A DNA stretch of 38,977 bases from the NCBI GenBank assembly GCA_000969725.1, contig JXSR01S062613.1, one strand, 5' to 3'. The DNA comes from Ophiothrix spiculata. Lineage: Eukaryota > Echinodermata > Ophiuroidea > Amphilepidida > Ophiotrichidae. Shown here one piece after another: positions 1 to 10,860 of this stretch. Position 1 is the stretch's first letter. The number at the start of each line of letters is the position of its first letter. The notes below the pieces were generated by a model. It worked only from the letters and a program-made list of their open reading frames with translations. It did no database searches and was not told where the DNA came from. The position numbers were made by a program, and so were the translations under genes.

Positions 1-370
1 GATTTCAACAAATATGACTGGATAGCATCAGTGTCTTTACTATCAGTGTTTATACACCTCATGTAGATACCTGTCCTCTGATTGGTTAAAAGTCAGGGCC
101 TGGATTTAACTAGGCCCTATAAACTTACATATCCGGGGCATATTTTCACTTGGCCCGCTCAATGTATTTTGTGTCGTGTAACTCGACTATTCATGGTCAA
201 ACGCACGCTGCAGTGCGTAAGCTAGTTATCTTGTGCACACAATACAACGCTGGCGGTCAGCACTAAAAGGAGAAAGAAATATCGTAAATTATCATCGGGT
301 GTTTTGAGTGCTAAAATGGTTCTTTTAACCAACCAGAGGACAAAAATCTATATATTCGGTATATAAAACG
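1..370. other. No gene recognised
   Basis: Unique-looking sequence before the first foldback; no exon, RNA gene or repeat seen. Confidence 0.4.
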
Positions 371-488
371 AATATTGACTGCTTTTAGTTCGGGTATGGT
401 TAAAATTATTTCCCCTCGGTGATATTCATGGTTATATGATCACCTCGGGAAAATAATTTAAACCATGCCCCTCAAAGCAGTCAATATT
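371..488. repeat. 118-bp foldback (MITE-like hairpin)
   Basis: Two arms of about 50 bp (371-423 and 439-488), starting AATATTGACTGCTTTTAG and ending CTCAAAGCAGTCAATATT, form an imperfect hairpin with a 15-bp loop. No coding content. Probably a short non-autonomous DNA transposon; no clear target duplication was identified. Confidence 0.75.
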
Positions 489-684
489 TGTATACTATTG
501 TCTCACATGCAAGCAATGGTGTTACTAAAAACTTTGGCATTTCAGTATTTTGGTAACATGTATCAATGGAGCATGAAGAAAAACATGCACAGTCCAAATT
601 TGATGAGAATTGATTTATGGGGCCAAAGATATAACCACAAATACCTTAAGGCCCCATTTGGTTCCAAACATCTATGGCTAATAA

Positions 685-1167
685 GGCCTCGTATATATGG
701 GCAATTCCCTTGTGGAGTGTGCCCTTCCATTGTTTTCAATTGTAACACACCACAGACAATGAACCCTGGCTACATTACCGGCGTGTCCAGGATATTTTCC
801 TGCGGGGGGCTTAGAGGGGCTCTTAGTATTTTGCGGGGGGCTTGAAGCCTATTATAAACATCCAAAATTGGCTGATTTTGCATGAATTTTAACACAGTGC
901 GGGGACTTCAGCACCCAAAGCCCCCCTCCTGGACACGCTAATGTACATGCTTAGTCATCATATCAGTGGTATTGTGTACGGCATATGTTTCCTACAGCAC
1001 AAACAATGTTCATTCTTGGTGCTTGTAGGTCACAGGAAATATCTGCCATACACAGGGCACTGATGTGATCAATAAGCAGAACAAAGTTTATTGTCTGTTT
1101 GGCGCATTACAATTGGAAACAATGGAAGGGCACACTCCACAAGGGAATAGCCTATGGATACGGGACC
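685..1167. mobile_element. Harbinger-like MITE, interrupted by a second MITE
   Basis: Long inverted ends: GGCCTCGTATATATGGGCAA on the left against a right end whose complement reads GGTCCCGTATCCATAGGCTA, then a nearly perfect shared stretch through CCCTTGTGGAGTGTGCCC. It is a relative of the 35751-36104 element (same TIR and internal GACAATGAACC and ATGTTTCCTA blocks). TAA precedes the left end; the right side has TTC, so the target duplication has decayed. A 171-bp element (773-943) sits inside it. Open frames crossing it (e.g. 465-845) are not genes. Confidence 0.75.
773..943. mobile_element. Nested 171-bp MITE inside the 685-1167 element
   Basis: Inverted ends CATTA(CCG)GCGTGTCCAGGA and TCCTGGACACGCTAATG, flanked by TA on both sides (771-772 and 944-945). 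Comparison with the related uninterrupted element at 35.8 kb shows no sequence corresponding to this piece, which supports a later insertion. A TA target duplication suggests Tc1/mariner-type mobilisation. Confidence 0.65.
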
Positions 1168-1560
1168 TTCTAGACACATTCATGTGGCCATTTCTCAGGC
1201 CACAATGAACCAATTAGTACACTGGGTTCACAACTTTCAGCATCTTTTCCAAACTTTAATGGTATGTGTCAAAGGATCAAAATTCTAAATTTTAACTTTG
1301 AAAAAAAAAAAGATTTCAGTTTAAGTCAGGAAGGGCAAACAAAAACTTTTTCACACCTACTTTATACACTCAACCATTCCCTAAATTTAAAGCAGTGTAA
1401 CTTCAAATTCCTTTATTAAAAGTAATATTATAAGATTTATTTAAAAATACTATACGATCCTACCTAAAGGGTGTCTCCCATCACCCATGACTTTTTAGTT
1501 TTTTGAATGACTGCATCTATCCCCCAAAGTTGCATTTTTGGGGTCCCGAATTTAATTCTA

Positions 1561-1822
1561 CATATGTGACCTGCTCTGTCGAAGCCCGGACAAAGTTGCA
1601 CAAATCCCTTTTTCAAATTTTACCAAATTTAAAATGGCAAAATTATATGCTTTCCAATGATATATCACACTCCAGGATCGCTCAATGTTTTGTATGTCAA
1701 AAAGTGATATGAAGGTTGAAAATTCCTTTGTTTTCTATTGATTTGTGACAAGTTTATTGGGCTATATCTCCTTAAGTGTTCTGGCGACTTTGTCCGGGTT
1801 ATGTGGGAGCAAGTCACATATG
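1561..1822. mobile_element. MITE with CATATGTGAC termini
   Basis: Inverted ends CATATGTGACCTGCTC and GAGCAAGTCACATATG, with a second inverted block CCCGGACAAAGTTG / GACTTTGTCCGGG just inside. About 262 bp, non-coding. The CATATGTGAC start is related to the AATGTGA termini of the elements at 18472 and 20688. Confidence 0.75.
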
Positions 1823-1935
1823 ATAGTATAGGAAAGGGCAAATGTCCATTTTGTGCATTTGCTTCATGATAAAAAAATGTTTAGAGAAAAATATGAAATT
1901 GGATGCCCTTAATAAGTCTTAATTCTTCGTTTTAA

Positions 1936-2668
1936 GGGCCCTGTCAACCCTTCATTTTCAGAAATGGGTTATGGACTGTAACTCAGCGACAGATAATAAA
2001 ATCCAATAAAAGTATACATTTCTAGAAGTGGATTTGCATACTGAACATGATGGTCAGCTTATTTTTGGACCAAAAGGTGAAATTATTGCCCTAAAAGTCC
2101 AAAAAAGGTCAAAAAATCATGTTTTTGGCCCAAACTTTTACGGGAAAGCTATCTAAATTTTGCTTTTGTAAAATTTCAAACCATTTTACTTTTTAGAATC
2201 TAGAAAGCAATATCTAGGAACGCATTTCTCAAATGTTTGAATTTTATCTTATTTTTTGAAATATTGCCAAAAATAGGTCAAAATGTGGCATATTTTGCCA
2301 AAAATGGTGTCAGGAGTGGGATTTTTGACATTTTTTGGACCAATTTTTGGTGATATCTCAAAATCTAACAAAAAATTCAAAAATTTGAGAAAAGCGATCC
2401 CAGATATTGCTCTCTAGATTCTAAAAATTAAATTGGTAAAACATTTTACCGAAGCAAAATTTAGTTAGCTTTCCCGTAAAATTTTGGGCCCAAAACATGA
2501 TTTTTGGACCCTAGGTCCAAAATTACGCATTTTGGTCCAAAAATGACCTGTCCATCATGTTCAGTATGCAAATCCGCTTCTAGAAATGTATACTTTTATA
2601 TGAATCTAATTATCCGTTGCTAAGTTACAGAGCAAAAAACATTTATGAAAAAAGCCTTAACAGGCCCC
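1936..2668. mobile_element. 733-bp palindromic MITE flanked by TTAA
   Basis: TTAA at 1932-1935 and 2669-2672 flanks ends GGGCCCTGTCAACCC and GCCTTAACAGGCCCC. The two halves are inverted copies over most of the length: CATTTCTAGAAG/CTTCTAGAAATG, CTGAACATGATGG/CCATCATGTTCAG, TTTACGGGAAAGCTA/TAGCTTTCCCGTAAA. A TTAA target duplication fits piggyBac-type elements; a TAA reading would fit Harbinger instead. No transposase. Confidence 0.75.
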
Positions 2669-2672
2669 TTAA

Positions 2673-3279
2673 ACTGTTTCAACTCAAATCTATTTTCGAT
2701 CCAAATCTTAGAGTATTGCTTTAAAACAGTTTACAATGAAGAATTATAATAAGCTAATTGCATTCATATGCACATTTTCCCTAAATTGTTTTTGTCAAAA
2801 AGAAAATGCTGAAAATGCAAATATGTTCTTTTCTTTACTAATACATGTAAACCTGAATTTCATTCAACAGATTACCATAACAGAAAAATGCACCTTTAGG
2901 TCAAATCAGTTGGAAGACATCCACATCTTCCAAAAACAAATCCAGTCGTCAACAACAACAACTACAAAAATCGAAAGTCATACATGTAGGTGATAGAGGG
3001 CACCTTGTTGGTAGGATGCTACAGTATTGCTTTGAAGTATATAAACATAATATTTTTGACAATTAGATGAAGAAGACGATCAGGTTGCAAACACAAAATG
3101 CCTTTTCCAGCAAGGTGATTGGTCAATTTGCCTTCATGAAGCATTTTATGGAAAATTTATTATAAAACAATGCAAAAAGAAAGATTACTGGAATGTGAAT
3201 GTACAGAGGGCATTCCATTAAATAAAACAATAAATAGCATGAATAGTGGGTAAATTATATGCATCATTACATGCATTAA
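2673..3279. other. No gene recognised
   Basis: AT-rich sequence, including an 85-codon open frame at 2736-2993 of low complexity with no recognisable domain, which I treat as chance. Confidence 0.4.
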
Positions 3280-3444
3280 GGTCCAGTCACACTACAGTTA
3301 TAATGATAATGAGAAACTGTTCTATGTGTGATCAAATGGTACAGTACCGGTGATCACAACTGGAGATAAAAAAAAGTTTGCTGCCATCTTGTTATACGAC
3401 AGCATTATCGATTAATTGTTATCGCAACAGTCTGACAGGCTCCT
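3280..3444. mobile_element. Possible decayed MITE
   Basis: Weak inverted ends: GGTCCAGTCACACTACAGTT on the left, and a right end whose complement reads GGAGCCTGTCAGACTGTTG. Both lead into ATAATGATAATG/CATTATCGATTAATTG-like inverted sequence. A TAA precedes the left end. Low similarity, so tentative. Confidence 0.35.
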
Positions 3445-3973
3445 TGACATGGATATTTTTTTTGCTAAAACAAAAGGAGTAGAAAAAACTTGGGTTAAGC
3501 TTCTATATATCCAATCATGAAGAATAAATTAAAGTGTACACTATATAAGAAACGTTATAAGCACAACTACTTTGGTGCAAATAAATTACAGACTGATTTG
3601 GTTTTGCTCTTTTCATTGCTAAGGTTTTAACTTCCAAATTGAAAATAAACTAATGTCACTGGTAGGCTTGGCCTACTTTACTTTACTTTCCCTTTACACA
3701 ACTACATTGGTTTAAATAAACAACGACTAGACAATAATTTGGAGATGCTCTTAATTGCAAATGTAAAGGTTTTTAACTCCTTCCCACACTGAAAATCAAA
3801 TTAGGGCACAGGTACAGGCCTACTTTACTTTATATTGTCTCAACTTCCTTATTACCCTGTCTGAACACCTTCTATTATTCTAAAAAACACAGCCTATGCC
3901 TTGAGGGAAGGCTAGGAAACAAATTATTAGGTGTGTTAAATCACATCTTCCCCACCCTCTCCTTCACAACTAA

Positions 3974-4288
3974 GGCTTGGCGTCCAAAGACATTCGCTTG
4001 GCCGAGTGACATTCGCTCTTGATATTCCCTCTGAATTATTTGCTAAAACGGAGAGCGAACGTCGCTTTCATTGCGCGAACATCGTTCAATGGATAATAGC
4101 GAATGTCACTCGTGCATGTTGTAGTACTATGATTATTGAATAAACAAACCCAAGAATATTTGGAGAGATCTTCGCTACAATTCAATCTTAAGTGTAGCGA
4201 ATGATGTGAAATTCGTTAAGCGAATGTCCCTTCCTGTTGGAGCGAAATTTTCTTGATAGGGTGAGCGAATGTCTTTGGATGCCAAGCC
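3974..4288. mobile_element. 315-bp Harbinger-type MITE rich in AGCGAATGTC motifs
   Basis: Inverted ends GGCTTGGCGTCCAAAGACAT and ATGTCTTTGGATGCCAAGCC, flanked by TAA on both sides (3971-3973 and 4289-4291). The interior carries many copies of AGCGAATGTC or its complement in both orientations. Absent from the corresponding place in the second segmental copy, so it inserted after the duplication. Confidence 0.85.
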
Positions 4289-4896
4289 TAATAGATAAAT
4301 ATATCATAGCCAACCTTCCAGGTCAGCTGGAGTAACTCTTACAATTTCTCCCCTTTCCTTTCAATATTCAAAGATTTCGTATTTCTTCTCAACCTTTCCT
4401 CCTCAATATGGTATCTTGGCTATGCCACTGTTTGGGTTAAACCTGATGTATTATGCAAAAATTCATTGACCTAACTTAAATAAGTTAACTTTTATTGTAT
4501 ATCAATCAGCACAAAACATGGAGTCTAATAACTGGCAATTTGTTGAAAAGCCTGCTCCAGACAATCATATATAGCTAAGTAACACGTTTCTCACATAACT
4601 AGAACAAAATTAATGCATCTCCTTCATTAATTTGTGGTCAGTCAAATGAACTAAATGCATTTGCACTCAGACATGAATCATGTCTTCGACCAGTAATGGC
4701 AAAAACATTACTTCGCGACTACATGACTAGACACTAGGCGATTATGTATCTGTTGCTGACAAAGAGGCCATGTTTTGGCTTTTTGATTTTAGTTATTCTG
4801 TTACACTCATTGCGAGTGTATACACAAGTCAAACAGCAATTTTCTATGCCATTCATGAGACTTAATTATACACTGTTGCTTATGCAACTGGAATGT

Positions 4897-4990
4897 AATC
4901 AATATCTTGCAGACAGATTGAGGTTACATATGGCTCTGAGATCAAGACCTCAATTGTCTACTGTGAAAGCCGTTGTATGGATCATGCAAT
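4897..4990. other. 94-bp block identical to 6852-6945
   Basis: Every base matches the partner at 6852-6945, while flanks on both sides show many substitutions and indels. On the plus strand a TTGCAG occurs near its left end, and one frame reads QIEVTYGSEIKTSIVYCESR without a stop. It also holds a TTGAGGT/ACCTCAA inverted pair. It could be an exon, a structured RNA or a gene-conversion patch. No product assigned. Confidence 0.5.
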
Positions 4991-5329
4991 GAAAAGAACG
5001 CACGTGGCTGCACTTTGGATTAATTCTGACTTAAAGTGATATTGCAAATCTTTTGAAATTTCCATTGGAAAAAATATATCAGATTATAAGATAACAGAGA
5101 TTTGTTGCACCAAATGTTTAATAGCTCATAAGAACTATGGTTTGACCCTATCTGTGATCAAATAACAATGGTTCCTCCTCCACCTAGCCTGGCAATAACA
5201 AAATCTGCTACAACACTACTGATTTATTGTAAAAGTCTGACATGCTTTGAGACTGATTTTTTGTATAAAAAGGTAAAAACTGATATACGTACAGTTAAAG
5301 TGAATGATATAAAAGAAAATGCTATTTAG

Positions 5330-5728
5330 TACAACTTAATGCAAATAACATATGATTACAGAATAATTTGGTTTTGCTCCTTTTATAATTGCAAGGTTTT
5401 AAACTTCCAAATTCAAAATAAAATTACATCACTGGTAGTCCTAATTTACGTTTCTTTCCCCTCACAAAATTACTTTGATGCAAATCACAGTGATTACAGA
5501 CTAATTTGGTATTGCTCCTTTTATAATTGCAAGGTTTTAAACTTCCAAATTCAAGATAAAATTACATCACTGGTAGTTCTACTTTACTTTTCTTTCCTCT
5601 TACACAATTAATTTGATGCAAATTACTATGATTACACACTAACTTGGTTTTGCTCTTAATTGCAAAGGTTTTTAAAGCTTCAAACTGAAAAAAAATTAAG
5701 TCACAGGTAGGCCTAGTTTTTCCCTCAG
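5330..5728. repeat. Three tandem ~138-bp units
   Basis: The landmark GATTACA followed by AATTTGG or ACTTGG recurs at 5354, 5492 and 5630, a period of 138 bp. Two more diverged units lie at about 3570-3840. Units share GGTTTTAAACTTCCAAATTC and ACATCACTGGTAG. The frame 5339-5611 reads through the units and shows the repeat as a duplicated peptide; I do not consider it a gene. Confidence 0.85.
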
Positions 5729-6990
5729 TTTGTATAATATATTGTCTTTACTCGCTATTATCAAGTCTCAAGGGTTGTCTTAATGCCTAATTTTACTTTT
5801 TTTCTTCAAATTGATCAAAATATACAGTAAAACTTTGTTAATAATGAAATCTGATATATACATATTCAAACAACCCGTCAAGTATCAGTTGAAGATAGCA
5901 TATATCATGGCAACTGGATTAACAACTTGTAAGGATCTCCTTGTAGAAATAGGGCATTATAAATTTCTGGTCAGTAGGAGTGACCTGTCCACTTTCCCTT
6001 TTTTCAATATTTCAAAAGTTCCCCTTTCTTTTAACCTGATTCTCATGATTTCCTTCACAATATGGTCCTCTCACTACTGTCACCATTTATGAAAACCTGA
6101 TACCCTATTGTTTCTATTATGTGCCCACCCAAGTGATACAGTACTTTATAAAACTAGGACTTTCATTAGGGATCAAGTTTTAACATAAATTTAAGACATG
6201 GGTACAATAAGTTGGACAGTGTACCATTTAAACACAGCACAAATTTTTAATCCTACAGATGACCATTCAAAAAATGACCCCTTTAAGAAAATAGCCGTCC
6301 AAAACATTATATGCAAATTTTATGGTCCAAATTTCATTTTCAGTTTCAAATTTACCTGGTTGGCATTCAATAGAGCAATTTATTGAACCATTGAGCATTT
6401 GATTGGAATAATATGGTATATTATGTGGAACTTCATTTACCAAACTTAAACAACTTAAAACTGTTAATAACTTTAAAACATGGAGTCTAATAACTGGCGA
6501 TTCGTTGAAAACCCTGATCCAGACAATCACATAAAGCTAAGTAACAAGTTTTTCACTTGAATCAAACAAATGGATCTCCTTTGATTTCTGGTCAGTCAAA
6601 TGAACTTAATGCATTCGTGCTCAGAAATGCAACATCTCTTTGTCCAGTATGGTAAAAATTACTTTGTGACTTTCACAACTAGACAATTATGTATTTACCG
6701 CTGACAAAGAGGCCATGTTTTGGATTCTTTACGTTTTTGATTTTAGTTATTCTGTTACACTCATTCAGAGTGCAGTATACATAGACGAACAGCAATTTTC
6801 TATACCATTCATGTGACTAAATTATATACTGTTGCTTCAAAACTGGAATGCAATCAATATCTTGCAGACAGATTGAGGTTACATATGGCTCTGAGATCAA
6901 GACCTCAATTGTCTACTGTGAAAGCCGTTGTATGGATCATGCAATATGGTTGCATTTTAGATTAATTCTGACTTAAAGTGATGTTGCAAA
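5340..6990. repeat. Segmental duplication, copy II
   Basis: Second copy of the 3560-5040 segment, in direct orientation, with the tandem units amplified to three and without the MITE at 3974. The terminal part is the best conserved (ATTAATTCTGACTTAAAGTG shared at the right edge). No gene recognised. Confidence 0.8.
6852..6945. other. 94-bp block identical to 4897-4990
   Basis: Partner of the block in copy I; see that entry. Just after it the two copies diverge at once (ATGGTTGC here, GAAAAGAACG there). Confidence 0.5.
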
Positions 6991-9542
6991 TCTTTGGAAA
7001 TTCCAAAGATTCATTTGTTTATAACATTCAGTTGAATGCCAGGCTAATTCAAATAGTGTACAGTGTGTGCCAATAAAAACCCAAGATTTTTAAAGATTTT
7101 TTCTGAGAGATTTAGTTATTACAAGTTCTGTGAAGCCCTTAAAAACTGGGTTGGTCTGATTTCATGATTTCAATTCCATGATCAATAACCAAAAGTAGGT
7201 GACAATCAAAACATTTAATGACAAGTTACTTCATCTCCAGTTGAGAAATTATATCACTTACTTGCATTTTTTGTTTAGTGTTATATCAAAAACTCATTGA
7301 AAGTATCCAATCAAGCCAAAAAGGATGTCAGAATAACTGTTACAATTGTAGGAAATAATAACATCATTTGTTTTAAATTTCATTTTCAAAGTTCCCCAAA
7401 CCGGAATGTTTAAGTCCGTTTCTGAATGTCTGAGATGATGTGGACCTTGATTTTAAAATGTATCATGATACGCGATGTAATTTTCGCTCAAAATTACAAT
7501 TGCAGCTACTGCCTTCGAGTCTCTCATTTTATCTACTCATTTTTATAATAAGAGGATAATACGAAAGCCCTTTCAGACTAAAGTACCTCAACTAAAACTA
7601 GGAAAGTTGAGACTGCTAAAACTAAATTCCATAATAGCTTAAAAATTGCTTATAATTCTTTCTTCAAATCGATCACCTGTTTTGATTTCAATGAAAATAA
7701 TTGACCAATAATATCTTTGAGTCACAAATAATTGAAAAATTAATTTAATGGGTTAAAATAAGTTTTAAGGGGCTAATGTCTGGATTGCACATCATCCTGG
7801 GTTAACATACTTAACTCATCCGATGATCACAAATCGGACCAGATTGAAATTTGTGCTCCATTTTTAAAATGCTGTATCTCCGGTCAGGGATATCCGAATT
7901 GGATGAAACAAAGGGCATAATGAAGGGGAGAAGCTCTTATTTAATATTATTGATGATTTGAAAAAGAGCCTGCTAATATTTTTAATATTTTTGTTTTCCA
8001 ATCTTGTGGTTTTTTGCACACCCTGTATATGCATGAAAATTCAAAAGAAGCCTTCATTTTGTGGGAGACAGAATATTAATTGTAAAGAAGTTTGATTTTA
8101 GATGCAAGAGGAACCCAACAGCTTATGGATCAAAAACCAAATTCACGCACAACCTTGGAAATTGAACATTGGACATATTAGTGACAGGCAAGAGAAGAAA
8201 TGCTATGCCAACCCTTTCCCTTGGTACCTTTGGTACATCTAAATTCAGACAATGTTGCATACAATGTTATAGATTACACTGGAGTATCCATTGACATTAA
8301 AGCTAGAGGACAGTGTGTATATATACGCAGCCCTGGGTATGCAGTGCCCACCTCTATTTCAGAGAGTGTGACCACACTCCACTATAGAAATACAGCATAG
8401 TGGTGAGGGATCAAGACTTCACAGCAAATTTGGTAGATATTGAAAGCATCTATTAAGCCCAAGCACTTCTATCAAATCAACGAATATGAGTGTAAATGAA
8501 AAATTTTAAAGTATAAAATCTGGCTTTGATCAAGTATAATTAAAGAAATGCTGGACACATCTTTCATCCAGTTTTATTCTCATATTTTTACAAATAAAAT
8601 CTTAACAACTCAAAAAACTTTTTCACTTTCAATTTGATGTATTCCAGCTTCCCAGAGCATAGAAATAGCAATTCTAAATTTTGCAGGTTTGTATAATTTC
8701 TGACCCCAAAGCATATTAATGGATGTTTCACTAGTCTTATGCATTCCCTAGGTAAAACATTTAGGCCACTTTCAAATATTTCTAATAATAAATAGAGCAT
8801 AAAAACAAATCCGGTTGCTTATCTTACAAGTAAGGTACTTTCCAGGAAATTAGAATGAACAATGTATTTTGATTATTATGTGCTTAACATTATATTCATC
8901 CTCATGGAGAACATATAGAATATTCATAATTTGATTATTATTAGTTGAATAATCTTCTTCACATGATAGAGATAAGCTTATAATCACAATTTCCATCTTT
9001 CGTTTAAAACTTTCACACAGTTAATGCAAGTATACATATCCATAATCTCAGTTTACATCAACATACAAACTTTCACACAACCTATTTAATACGAGCAAAG
9101 ACAATATTAAGATAACGGTGCTAAATATCCGGCCTACATCACAGTAGCAATATAGAGTGCCACTATGGGAGAGTGCTGACACATCTTTTCAACACCTTGT
9201 TATTAAAAACGTGTGCAATTTCAAACAGCTGAAGCATTTCATAGTATTCCTTAATTATACGGACAAATCTGCTACAGATTTTGACACATTTTTCTTGATA
9301 CTTTAGTTAACATTGTATTAAATCTCAATTTAATGATACGACAACTTTTCAAAAAGATAAACATGATCAAAGTGTGCATAGAATTATCCTATATGACGTA
9401 AATATTCATGAATTAAGATTTAAATCAGCATCTAGCAATATTGTTTACAAACCTGAGCTTGAAATATAACACTACTTATAATATTAGTAAAGGTAAGGAA
9501 AGTCTTTGATTATTAATAAAATTTGGTCATAAAAAATGTATA
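6991..9542. other. AT-rich region, no gene recognised
   Basis: No supported exon or RNA gene. The part at about 7860-8030 (containing GTATCTCCGGTCAGGGATAT and ending GCACACCCTGTATAT) has the look of an old transposon fragment but no inverted partner was found. Short frames at 8200-8400 and 8588-8800 show no domain. Confidence 0.4.
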
Positions 9543-9926
9543 CCGCCTGTTCATGAAGTATAAAAAGTGAAATATTATTTTAAACTCATCTGAAAGCTGA
9601 GATTTTAAGCTTTAAAATGACATCTTCCTTTTTTTGTTGTTATTGGATGTTCGTTTACAAAGACATCGGACTAATCAAGTTTAAAATTCTTGTACTGAGT
9701 AAAACGCAGATGGACAGAACTAGGATTTTTATCTTGATTTTTAACACATTTTTCTTATGTTTTGGATGTTGGATATGATTTATATAATAGAAGACACTTC
9801 AAATGTAACAATTCTGATGAAATTATAAATTAGACCTCGAACAGAATTTTTGACTTTGCTTGACTTCAATAGCCTGTATCACGTAATATACTATGCCAAC
9901 TTTAAGGTACTTGTTGATATGATAAG
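9543..9926. mobile_element. Diverged relative of the 20688-20974 MITE
   Basis: Shares with that element CATCTGAAAG, TTTTAAGCTTTAAAATGACA, TATTGGATGTTCG and, at the right, CTATGCC...TTAAGGTAC...GATATGAT in the same order. It is longer in the middle, and its terminal GTCACA motif is lost. Confidence 0.55.
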
Positions 9927-10096
9927 TTTTTTCTAGGCTTTTTCAAATAGAAAAAAAGAGAGGGTGAGGCAAAATAATTCATTTTTAGTGAGTTTTTCAA
10001 AAACAAGTTCTTTTCAAATAAAAAATCAGATATAGCTTACTTGTGAAATTCTTTTAAGCAATATACATTTATATAGTTTACTTTGTTTTTCTTCAA

Positions 10097-10160
10097 TGCT
10101 ATGCTTAACCCTTTAATTTGTTTTTTTGTTCAAAAACAAATTAAAGGGTTAAGCATAGCA
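10097..10160. repeat. Perfect hairpin with 29-bp arms
   Basis: TGCTATGCTTAACCCTTTAA continuing to 10125 is repeated exactly inverted at 10132-10160, with a 6-base loop. No mismatch in 29 bp. It could be a minimal MITE or a transcribed hairpin. The region 10161-10750 after it has only a short direct repeat (TCTAACATTTCAAAGGG at about 10247 and 10284). Confidence 0.9.
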
Positions 10161-10750
10161 GTTGAAAGCAGGCTGGGTTTAAACATATGAAATTGTCTAC
10201 CAGCTGTATCAGCCATTAATCATGACTTCCAACATAATAATCAATTCTAACATTTCAAAGGGTGGGTGACATAATAAACACTTCTAACATTTCAAAGGGC
10301 AGGGGATAGTTTTCTGTATTCAGTAGGCGTATCCGAGGTAAACAAATCTGCAAAATCTTTGATTATACAGTAAGCAGCCGATTAATGCACATAAAACAAT
10401 ATGACCATATGGGGAAATAAATTAGTCTGTATTTTCAGAATCATAACAACACAACCAATCTTGCTGAATATTCATATGAACTTGTGTTCAAAGGTTTGTC
10501 CATGAGGTAGCAACAAAATTAGCCCGAAATCATGAAAGATTCATACACAAAATATATTAATATGCAGTGATTTTGTCTTAATCCTAATTGTTGGTCTCTT
10601 ACACAATACAAAAACACCATTTAATAATGTTGTAAAATACAAGGGATATGCTATGGATCTTGTAACAGAGTTTGATTGCTTTAGTGTAGCAGATTCAAAC
10701 AATCAATTCTCAATACTTGATGATTTAAAAAGATGTTGGAGCTGATACCA

Positions 10751-10860
10751 CTAGATTACACAGGTGTCCTTTACAACCTACATATTAAAAACATTGACTT
10801 AATTACTAGATTACTCAGGTGTCCTTTACAATCTACATGTTAAAAACGCTAACTTAATTA
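10751..10860. repeat. Two tandem 55-bp units
   Basis: CTAGATTACACAGGTGTCCT begins the first unit and CTAGATTACTCAGGTGTCCT the second (10806). Both end TTAATTA; a few substitutions separate them. Confidence 0.9.

Larger units (their letters stand above)
3560..5040. repeat. Segmental duplication, copy I
   Basis: This segment is duplicated at about 5340-6990. Shared landmarks in the same order: ~140-bp tandem units (3570-3840 here), a TTTCAATATT...AATATGGT region, AACATGGAGTCTAATAACTGG, GACAAAGAGGCCATGTTTTGG and the 94-bp identical block 4897-4990. Copy I alone contains the MITE at 3974-4288. No gene was recognised, although the region carries short open frames. Confidence 0.8.

Noticed and set aside
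465-845. 126-codon plus-strand open frame
   Set aside because: Runs from a foldback into a Harbinger-like MITE and its nested insertion; the sequence is explained by transposon structure.
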